Below, one piece after another: positions 1 through 3,883 of a DNA stretch of 5,427 bases; the stretch's first letter is position 1, and each line of letters opens with the position of its first letter. The notes under the pieces are model-generated. The model made no database searches, had not been told where the DNA came from, and saw only the letters and a program-made list of their open reading frames with translations. Both the position numbers and the translations under genes were made by a program. Where the stretch lies: assembly GCA_041588495.1 (NCBI GenBank), contig JBFGWM010000199.1, positions 1 through 5,427 of the forward strand, given 5' to 3'. The DNA is from JBFGWM01 sp041588495. Its GTDB lineage: Bacteria > Pseudomonadota > Gammaproteobacteria > Pseudomonadales > JBFGWM01.

Positions 1-1
1 C

Positions 2-277
2 AGCCTGCGGGCCTGGGATGCGGCCCAGGGGAGTTGGGTGGAGCCACTTCAGTTCTGGCTGAATTTTGCCGAGCGTCGCGGTGGCCTGACCTGGGGACGG
101 CGTGCGGATTATCCGCCCTATGATGACGTCGACGAATACGATCTGCTCCTCATCGAACTGGACACCGGGCCTTGCCTGATGGAGTTCTTCCACGGTCGCT
201 GGCGGCGTGCCCAGGACGTGCGGCGCTGGGATGAGCGTTTCAACGATTACGGCGGATGTCCCGACGTGTTCCGTTAG
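2..277 (+). CDS. Conserved hypothetical protein, C-terminal part (5' end outside window)
   Basis: The frame is open from the first complete codon at position 2 to a TAG at 275-277, giving the last 91 residues of a protein. A GTG lies at 38, but the coding-like sequence continues upstream of it without a break (SLRAWDAAQGSW) and no ribosome site precedes it, so the gene very probably starts outside the window. The visible part is rich in aromatic and charged residues: a WxEPLxFWxNFAERRGGLTWGR stretch, an acidic run (YPPYDDVDEYD), a hydrophobic strand (LLLIEL), then GPCLMEFFHGRWRRAQDVRRWDERFNDYGGCP. There is no membrane span or signal in this part. The density of W, F, Y, G and paired R/D residues looks like a compact, conserved soluble domain. 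I do not recognise the family and assign no function. The next gene begins 100 bases downstream on the same strand. Confidence 0.75.
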   Translation, partial: SLRAWDAAQGSWVEPLQFWLNFAERRGGLTWGRRADYPPYDDVDEYDLLLIELDTGPCLMEFFHGRWRRAQDVRRWDERFNDYGGCPDVFR

Positions 278-366
278 GCGTCCGTGATCGCGTTGCGGCG
301 GCCGCGGGCGGCAGTCTTGAGCGTGCCCCGGCATCCGTGTGAACATGAATTTTCCTGGCAAAGTTT

Positions 367-370
367 GGAG
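367..370 (+). promoter_or_regulatory. Ribosome binding site that fixes the SRPBCC gene start
   Basis: GGAG lies seven bases before the ATG at 378. The in-frame ATG codons further upstream (339 and 345) have no comparable site, and the extra 13 residues they would add do not look like part of the fold. This supports 378 as the start. Confidence 0.7.
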
Positions 371-377
371 AAAAGTC

Positions 378-800
378 ATGCCGAGCACCTACCAGTCGAT
401 CGTCGTCAATGCGCCCGTGGACGAGGTCTGGAAACGCCTGCGCAATTTTCACGACTTTTCCTGGGCGCCCGAGGTGATCACCGCGTGCGAGCAGGTGGGT
501 GAAGTCGGAGGCACCGAGGTCGGCGCGAAGCGCATCCTGAACGGCGCCTTCCACGAAACCCTGGTCTCCCTGGACGACAATGCCCGTCGCCTCGTCTACT
601 CGATCGATAATGGGCCCAACCCGGTGTCGCCCGCTGACGTGCGCGATTACCTGGGGGCCATTCATGCGCTGCCGGTGACCGAGGGCAATGCCACGTTTGT
701 GGAGTGGTCCTCGGAGTGGAAATCGGACAGCGAGGAGGCCGTGGAATTCTGCGGCGGAATCTACAAGGCGCTGCTGCAGGCGCTTGCCGGCGCCTTCTGA
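378..800 (+). CDS. SRPBCC-family (polyketide cyclase/dehydrase-like) protein
   Basis: A 140-residue protein beginning MPSTYQSIVVNAPVDEVWKR. The opening strand followed by a helix with the motif APVDEVWKRLRNFHDFSWAPEV (about residues 11-32) is the standard N-terminus of the START/SRPBCC helix-grip fold. The family then expects a run of strands, seen here as GTEVGAKRILNGAFHETLVSLDD (about 46-68), LVYSID (about 75-80) and FVEWSSEWKS (about 106-115), and a long C-terminal helix, seen as EEAVEFCGGIYKALLQALAGAF. Length matches Polyketide_cyc2-type members. Proteins of this fold bind hydrophobic ligands in a central cavity. Neither ligand nor reaction can be read from the sequence, and a catalytic role is not implied. 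There is no signal peptide, so it is probably cytoplasmic. A 137-base gap follows, so it may be a single-gene unit. Confidence 0.85.
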   Translation: MPSTYQSIVVNAPVDEVWKRLRNFHDFSWAPEVITACEQVGEVGGTEVGAKRILNGAFHETLVSLDDNARRLVYSIDNGPNPVSPADVRDYLGAIHALPVTEGNATFVEWSSEWKSDSEEAVEFCGGIYKALLQALAGAF

Positions 801-842
801 CCCGGTCATGCGTGGCGGTGTGGGACGGCGTAGCGTGAAACG

Positions 843-855
843 CCGGCCTGGCCGG
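843..855. repeat. Short GC-rich inverted repeat after the SRPBCC gene
   Basis: CCGGCC, one T, then GGCCGG: a perfect 13-base odd palindrome 42 bases after the stop codon, able to form a 5-bp stem with a three-base loop. No T-run follows, so it is not a standard intrinsic terminator. It could be a 3'-end hairpin or merely a product of high GC. The rest of the 801-937 gap shows no gene or clear promoter. Confidence 0.35.
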
Positions 856-937
856 AGCGGAATTCCAATGGTATCTCCGGCGAGCGCCACGCAGTGGTAC
901 CTGCGGCATTGCCTGGACCCGGCCTGAGCCCGTCGAC

Positions 938-1411
938 GTGATCGCCCCCTGGATCGTGTGGATCAGGCGCGCCTTTCGCGGTCTCGTGATCCTGCTCGGG
1001 CTGCTGGTCGTGTTCGGCGCCGTGGTTTCGATCCCGGTGATGCGTGAAATGGAGATCCGCCGCGAGGTGGGCGAGGTTTTCCGGTTCGGACAGGGCCTGC
1101 TGCGGAAACTTGCCGCCGAGTACGTGGACAGCGGGCGCTGGCCGGCGGACCCGCTCACCGTGTTGCCGGTTGAGCGGGAGGACTGGTTGCCGCAGGTGAA
1201 GGAGGTCTCTCGCCTCGGGCGCACCGGGTTCCGGCTGCGTGCCGAGGACCCGGAGGTGCTCGACGAGCATCCGATGGAGTTGCAACTGCTGATCGTGGAG
1301 GGACGCCTGGCCGGTTCCTGCAGCGTGCCCGGGGTGAAGGACAGGCTGTTGCCGGCGGCTTGCAGGAAGCAGGCCGGAACATTTCCCGTGCGCACTGGCA
1401 ATGGCGGCTGA
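938..1411 (+). CDS. Single-span membrane protein with pilin-like outline, function unknown
   Basis: A 157-residue protein read from GTG at 938. No good Shine-Dalgarno site precedes this codon, so the start is the least certain in the window; GTG at 956 is an alternative. Residues 13-34 form one strong hydrophobic segment preceded by R10, R11 and R14, which predicts a membrane anchor with the bulk outside the cytoplasm. An amphipathic helix follows (MEIRREVGEVFRFGQGLLRK), then YVDSGRWPADP at about 62-72. This resembles the helix plus 'x-G-x-W/F-P' turn after the N-terminal helix of type IV pilins and pseudopilins. Two cysteines near the C-terminus (C128, C142) could form a pilin-like disulfide loop. 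However, the G/A-FTLIE prepilin peptidase site is absent. This is either a diverged pilin-like protein or an unrelated anchored protein. No pilus genes are nearby. Confidence 0.7.
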   Translation: MIAPWIVWIRRAFRGLVILLGLLVVFGAVVSIPVMREMEIRREVGEVFRFGQGLLRKLAAEYVDSGRWPADPLTVLPVEREDWLPQVKEVSRLGRTGFRLRAEDPEVLDEHPMELQLLIVEGRLAGSCSVPGVKDRLLPAACRKQAGTFPVRTGNGG

Positions 1412-1499
1412 GACCCGGAACCGTGAGTTGCTTCCGTGAACCGGCAAGTTGCGGCGGAGTCGTCGCATTTGATCAAACCTGGAAAGAGCGTACTCGACC

Positions 1500-1934
1500 A
1501 TGAGACCGGAACTGATCCTCTATCCAAGCATTGCGATGTTCCTGCTGACCGCGGGAATGATGCTGGCCATGGGCCTGGTCCGGCGCCGGCTGGTGCGCAG
1601 TCGCGAGGTGCCGATCCGCTATTACCGGCTTTTCGAGGGCGAGAGCAACCAGCCCGAGCGTTTGCGCGTGCTGACCCGTCACGTCCACAACCATTTCGAG
1701 ATGCCGCCCCTGTTTCATGTCGGCGTGCTGATGGCCTACGCCTCCGGCCAGGTGACGGTCGCCAGTGTCGCTCTCGCCTGGGCCTACGTGCTGTTACGTT
1801 GCGTGCATTCGTGGATTCACCTCGGCACCAACAATGTCACCCACCGCTTCAACGTGTTTGCCTGCAGCCTGCTGGCGCTTGCCGGCATCTGGTTGTTGAC
1901 CCTCACGGGGCTTCTGCTGGGCGGGCCCCGATGA
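1500..1934 (+). CDS. MAPEG-family integral membrane protein
   Basis: A 144-residue protein with four hydrophobic segments (about 5-27, 69-86, 88-108 and 117-140), matching the size and topology of the MAPEG family (membrane-associated proteins in eicosanoid and glutathione metabolism). The family motif is visible: an arginine/histidine-rich lead, then N64-H65-F66-E67-x-P69 at the start of helix 2. R100-x-x-H103-S104-x-x-H107 and N111/N112 in helix 3, followed by R116-F-N-x-F, are also typical. Eukaryotic members are trimeric glutathione transferases or peroxidases; the bacterial small members are mostly untested, so glutathione use here is an inference from family. The start is ATG at 1500; an AAAGAG-like ribosome site lies about 11 bases upstream, somewhat far. 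The stop overlaps an ATG (ATGA at 1931-1934) opening a 17-codon arginine-rich frame, and the DksA-like gene starts 42 bases on, so the pair is probably co-transcribed. Confidence 0.88.
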   Translation: MRPELILYPSIAMFLLTAGMMLAMGLVRRRLVRSREVPIRYYRLFEGESNQPERLRVLTRHVHNHFEMPPLFHVGVLMAYASGQVTVASVALAWAYVLLRCVHSWIHLGTNNVTHRFNVFACSLLALAGIWLLTLTGLLLGGPR

Positions 1935-1976
1935 GGCGCACGCGGCGTCCCTTGCGCGCAGCGGAGATGCGGGCCC

Positions 1977-2330
1977 GTGGCTGAACCGGAGATCGATGCC
2001 GCCACGTTTCGCCGTCGCCTGCTCGACCTGCGTGCGGAACTGCAGGCAGTGGAAGCCACCGGCGACGAGGCCGCGGGGGTGGTCGAACTCGACCAGTCCC
2101 GGGTCGGTCGCCTGAGCCGCATGGATGCCCTGCAGGCGCAGGCCATGTCGGCCGAATCGCGCCGGAGACGGCAGCAGAGGGTGCGCGCCATCGAGGCGGC
2201 CCTGTCCAGGATCGAGCATGGCGATTACGGCTGGTGTGCGGAGTGCGGTGAGGTGATCGACCGGCGCCGCCTGGAATTCGATCCCGCCGCGGAACTGTGC
2301 ATCAGTTGTGCGGAAAAGGGGGAGCAATGA
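1977..2330 (+). CDS. DksA/TraR-family C4 zinc-ribbon protein
   Basis: A 117-residue protein read from GTG at 1977, with GGAG ten bases upstream (1963-1966). Residues 8-80 are mostly charged helix in two arms (about 8-28 and 48-80) joined by a turn carrying ELDQSRVGRLSRMDAL (37-52). This is the coiled-coil arrangement by which DksA enters the RNA polymerase secondary channel. The C-terminus is a four-cysteine zinc ribbon: C87-x2-C90 and C108-x2-C111 with 17 residues between the pairs. It is shorter than E. coli DksA (151 residues), and the tip lacks the classic DxxDxA, having ELDQSR instead. It therefore belongs to a short DksA-like group, not DksA proper. Likely role: a cytoplasmic RNA polymerase-binding modulator of transcription. 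Whether it responds to ppGpp cannot be told. The stop codon overlaps a possible ATG (2327) with a purine-rich lead, but that frame looks non-coding. Confidence 0.9.
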   Translation: MAEPEIDAATFRRRLLDLRAELQAVEATGDEAAGVVELDQSRVGRLSRMDALQAQAMSAESRRRRQQRVRAIEAALSRIEHGDYGWCAECGEVIDRRRLEFDPAAELCISCAEKGEQ

Positions 2331-2376
2331 GTCGCCCGCGGGGTGGAAATATTCTGCTACCGGGCGCGGGTGTTTC

Positions 2377-2385
2377 TGTTACACT
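2377..2385 (+). promoter_or_regulatory. Candidate extended -10 promoter of the cold-shock gene
   Basis: TGTTACACT contains a TGn extension followed by TACACT, four of six matches to the sigma-70 -10 hexamer. No good -35 hexamer stands at 16-18 bases upstream, as expected for an extended -10 promoter. Initiation about seven bases downstream would give a leader of roughly 115 bases before the cold-shock start at 2509. Judged by eye only. Confidence 0.4.
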
Positions 2386-2391
2386 GTCAAG

Positions 2392-2508
2392 TGCGTTCGT
2401 CGCTCCGGCCAGTTTGGCCGCAAGGTCCCGCGGGTTCGGGGGGACAGGCGCTACAAGTGACGTCGGCTCAGCCGGCATTTTCAGAAAGTGTAAGAGGTTA
2501 GTTTTAAA
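2392..2508 (+). promoter_or_regulatory. Structured 5' leader of the cold-shock mRNA, candidate thermosensor
   Basis: The 178 bases between the DksA-like stop and the cold-shock ATG contain no convincing gene but have clear secondary structure. CGGCCA/TGGCCG forms a 6-bp stem with a GTT loop at 2406-2420. GTCGGC/GCCGGC forms a 6-bp stem (one G-U pair) with a TCA loop at 2462-2476. A self-complementary CCCGCGGG lies at 2427-2434. The last 32 bases before the ATG are AT-rich and unpaired-looking, and carry the ribosome site AGAGGT (2493-2498) ten bases from the start. Long folded leaders are typical of cspA-type genes, where they control stability and translation with temperature. TGACGT at 2458-2463 matches only the first six bases of the E. 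coli cold box and is in the wrong part of the leader, so I do not call it one. The 5' boundary is inferred from the candidate promoter. Confidence 0.45.
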
Positions 2509-2721
2509 ATGTCAGATCAATTGATCACCGGTACCGTGAAGTGGTTCAACGACGACAAGGGCTATGGTTTCATCGAACGTGAAGGGGGCTCCGATGTCTT
2601 CGTCCACTTTCGTGCAATTAACGGCACCGGCCGTCGTACCCTCAATGAAGGCCAGAAGGTCACCTTTAACGTGACCCAGGGCCAGAAAGGTCCGCAAGCG
2701 GAAAACGTTACACCCGTCTGA
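2509..2721 (+). CDS. CspA-family cold-shock protein
   Basis: A complete 70-residue cold-shock domain, the standard length of the family. The five-strand OB fold starts at GTVKWFNDDKGYGFI. RNP1 is K17-G-Y-G-F-I22 and RNP2 is V30-F-V-H-F34; the RNA-stacking aromatics W12, F13, F21, F31, H33 and F34 are all present. NEGQKVTFNV and GPQAENV (47-56, 61-67) are the usual closing strands. Such proteins bind single-stranded RNA and DNA and melt mRNA structure; some paralogs are cold-induced, others are constitutive or respond to growth phase, and sequence alone does not say which applies. The ATG at 2509 has AGAGGT ten bases upstream. The gene seems to be its own transcription unit, with a candidate promoter before it and a strong terminator 172 bases after it. 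R42-R43 in the loop after RNP2 add positive charge. Confidence 0.97.
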   Translation: MSDQLITGTVKWFNDDKGYGFIEREGGSDVFVHFRAINGTGRRTLNEGQKVTFNVTQGQKGPQAENVTPV

Positions 2722-2892
2722 ACATTGCAGGCCAGGTTTTATTTCGGACTGCATGATGGATTCCAGTGACGCGGTATCTCCTCACGGAGAACCCGGAACC
2801 GAAACCAGATTCTACCGGTATCAATCCACCTCCAGGCCCTGACGGGAACTCAGACGCCCGTTCACCCGGAGGAGATCCTGGCATACGTGTTG
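2722..2892 (+). other. Non-coding 3' region of the cold-shock gene, possible RNA
   Basis: No convincing gene lies between the cold-shock stop and the terminator. Two hairpins can be drawn: TCTCC/GGAGA with loop TCAC at 2777-2790, extendable by GGT/ACC across a bulged A, and GACGGG/CCCGTT (one G-U pair) at 2841-2862 with a ten-base loop. A strong Shine-Dalgarno-like GGAGGAG at 2868-2874 is followed by no well-placed ATG. The stretch could be a long 3' untranslated region of the cold-shock mRNA, or a small RNA made with or from it using the terminator. I found no clear internal promoter, so the first reading is simpler. The remaining 2947-3050 part of this 340-base gap holds only an A-run and the weak promoter elements of the next gene. 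Confidence 0.35.
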
Positions 2893-2946
2893 CCCGGTGA
2901 CCCGGCAGGCCGCAAGGTCCGTCGGTTCACCGGGTTTTTTCTTTTT
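2893..2946 (+). terminator. Strong intrinsic terminator with GNRA-type loop
   Basis: CCCGGTGA (2893-2900) pairs perfectly with TCACCGGG (2927-2934). After one C/T mismatch the stem continues with CCGGC (2902-2906) against GTCGG (2921-2925, one G-U pair). It is capped by GGCC/GGTC around a GCAA tetraloop (2912-2915). TTTTTTCTTTTT follows at 2935-2946. The stem and T-tract make this a clear Rho-independent terminator for transcription from the left, most likely of the cold-shock unit. The opposite strand has no T-run after the stem, so it is not an obvious bidirectional terminator. Confidence 0.9.
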
Positions 2947-3050
2947 CGACCCCCAAAAAATCACGCCCGGCAGTCGTCATGGGAGCATTCTTCTTTCATG
3001 GCGTCAGGGCCCCGGCGGACGCTATCCTGACAGGAAGGGACTTCCGGACC

Positions 3051-3055
3051 AGGAG
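3051..3055 (+). promoter_or_regulatory. Ribosome binding site that fixes the 77-residue gene start
   Basis: AGGAG stands six bases before the ATG at 3062. The frame remains open upstream to 2897, but that stretch reads through the terminator hairpin and its T-run, so the longer version is rejected. Confidence 0.8.
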
Positions 3056-3061
3056 ACTCCG

Positions 3062-3295
3062 ATGCGGATGATCATTCTTCTCGCCGCGCTTGCCGTGGTC
3101 GGCCTGCTGGTGGCGAAGCAGATCGGCCCTTCCGATGCCCCGCCGGCCTCACGCAAGGTCGCCACCGAGATGCCCGAACCGCCGGAGGTGCCGACGACGG
3201 TCACCGAGATCCCGCCGTTCGAGGCGCAGATGAATGACTTCATGCAGGATGCCGCGCGGCAACGCCAGCGGGAAATGGACCGCGAGGCGCGCTGA
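3062..3295 (+). CDS. Small membrane-anchored hypothetical protein
   Basis: A 77-residue protein with three visible parts. Residues 3-18 are a short hydrophobic N-terminal helix (IILLAALAVVGLLVAK), either a membrane anchor or an uncleaved signal; no lipobox cysteine is present and the protein has no cysteine at all. Residues 23-52 are a proline-, glutamate- and threonine-rich linker (EMPEPPEVPTTVTEIPPF) likely to be extended. Residues 53-77 are a charged helix with alternating Q/R/E/D (MNDFMQDAARQRQREMDREAR). The linker and helix probably lie in the periplasm. I do not recognise a family and assign no function. Its reading frame has a good ribosome site and ends 56 bases before the next membrane protein gene, so the two may be co-transcribed. 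TATCCT at 3023-3028 could be a -10 element, but no -35 is properly spaced. Confidence 0.7.
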   Translation: MRMIILLAALAVVGLLVAKQIGPSDAPPASRKVATEMPEPPEVPTTVTEIPPFEAQMNDFMQDAARQRQREMDREAR

Positions 3296-3341
3296 ACCGG
3301 TGCCGGTCCAGGCGCGTACAGGATGACTCCGTTGCGGGAGT

Positions 3342-3346
3342 GGAGG
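3342..3346 (+). promoter_or_regulatory. Ribosome binding site that decides the start of the four-helix protein
   Basis: GGAGG lies five bases before the ATG at 3352. A GTG at 3340 in the same frame begins just before this site and so would not be served by it; ATG 3352 is preferred. Confidence 0.7.
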
Positions 3347-3351
3347 TGGGC

Positions 3352-3738
3352 ATGACCACCGTGACCGGAGCCGCCGTGGGCTGGCTGTTACTGATCCTGG
3401 GCGTGTCCTACGTGGTTCAGGCACGAGCCTGGCTGCGCATGGTTCGGGGCATCATGGCGGACCCGACGCGCCTGTTCGCGATGATGATCCCGCTGTTGAT
3501 GTTCGGCCTGCTGGTGGTCGCCACCCACAACGTGTGGGAGGCGGGCTGGCCGCTGGTGGTGACCCTGTTTGGCTGGATCCTGGTGATCAAGTCCGGCCTG
3601 TACCTGGTGTGGCCCGGGTTCATCCGCTATTTCTCGGGATGGACGGATGCGGGCATGTTGCGTTACATCCGCTGTGCCGGTAGCGTTATCCTGGTTCTCG
3701 GGGCGGGCGTCGTGTATCGCTACCCGTTCGCCGTTTAG
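3352..3738 (+). CDS. Uncharacterised four-helix integral membrane protein
   Basis: A 128-residue, highly hydrophobic protein with four predicted membrane helices at about 5-22, 41-57, 66-87 and 105-123. Polar residues of interest cluster around the second and third helices: H59-N60-x-W62 in the loop, W66-P67 at the start of helix 3, G74-W75 inside it and K80 near its end, followed by YLVWPGF. The pattern 'HNxW..xWPLxVTLxGWxxxxKxxxYLxxP' recalls a widespread group of small bacterial membrane proteins with no known role; this is recognition from memory, not a search. There is no signal for a transporter, enzyme or sensor domain. Helices 1-2 are joined by a basic loop (RAWLRMVRGIMADPTR) that is probably cytoplasmic. 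It follows the 77-residue anchored protein by 56 bases. Confidence 0.82.
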   Translation: MTTVTGAAVGWLLLILGVSYVVQARAWLRMVRGIMADPTRLFAMMIPLLMFGLLVVATHNVWEAGWPLVVTLFGWILVIKSGLYLVWPGFIRYFSGWTDAGMLRYIRCAGSVILVLGAGVVYRYPFAV

Positions 3739-3823
3739 CCCGGTCAACCATGGGCAGGCGAATCTGGCGGGTCGGGTTTTTCACCAGTTTGTGCGGGGAC
3801 GGCGGCATGCGGGACGGAGTCTG

Positions 3824-3837
3824 GCAAACGCGTTTGC
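3824..3837. promoter_or_regulatory. Perfect 14-base palindrome, candidate operator before the DUF2254 gene
   Basis: GCAAACG followed directly by its exact reverse complement CGTTTGC, 46 bases before the ATG of the DUF2254 gene. It has no loop, so it suits a dimeric DNA-binding protein better than an RNA hairpin. It resembles LacI/GalR-type half-sites (GCAAAC/GTTTGC), but the centre is ACGCGT, two bases wider than the usual central CG arrangement of that family. The regulator is unknown. Confidence 0.4.
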
Positions 3838-3842
3838 AGGGT

Positions 3843-3861
3843 GAAGCCGGGTCAGGGCTTC
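3843..3861 (+). other. Short hairpin in the leader of the DUF2254 gene
   Basis: GAAGCC (3843-3848) pairs with GGCTTC (3856-3861) around a seven-base loop, ending nine bases before the ribosome site GGGAGG (3871-3876). It has no T-run and so is not a terminator. It may affect access to the ribosome site or be incidental in GC-rich DNA. Confidence 0.3.
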
Positions 3862-3883
3862 GCCGCCGTAGGGAGGTTACGTC

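Noticed and set aside
317..346. TTGAGC ... GAACAT as a promoter for the SRPBCC gene
   Set aside because: The -35 is reasonable, but the -10 matches only three of six bases; not reliable by eye.
1468..1477. TTTGATCAAA palindrome before the MAPEG gene as an FNR/Crp-type site
   Set aside because: It lacks the four-base spacer between half-sites that FNR sites (TTGAT-N4-ATCAA) need; a ten-base palindrome alone is too weak to call.
806..1501. Open frame of 231 codons on the minus strand
   Set aside because: Low-complexity His/Pro/Gln/Arg-rich product lying opposite the pilin-like gene; no ribosome site or recognisable domain.
478..1527. Open frame of 349 codons on the minus strand opposite the SRPBCC and pilin-like genes
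   Set aside because: Its product is rich in Arg, Ser, Pro and Thr with no hydrophobic core or motif, spans two well-supported plus-strand genes, and is the usual shadow of GC-rich coding DNA.
2458..2468. Cold-box-like TGACGT in the csp leader
   Set aside because: Only the first six bases match the E. coli cold box, and it lies in the middle of the leader rather than near the 5' end.
2722..2892. GGA motifs suggesting an RsmY/CsrB-type RNA
   Set aside because: About six GGA triplets in some 220 bases is close to chance at this GC content, and those in the clear hairpin are in the stem, not the loop.
2897..3061. N-terminal extension of the 77-residue protein
   Set aside because: It would be translated from the terminator hairpin and T-run (giving FFFF); AGGAG before ATG 3062 fits the short start.
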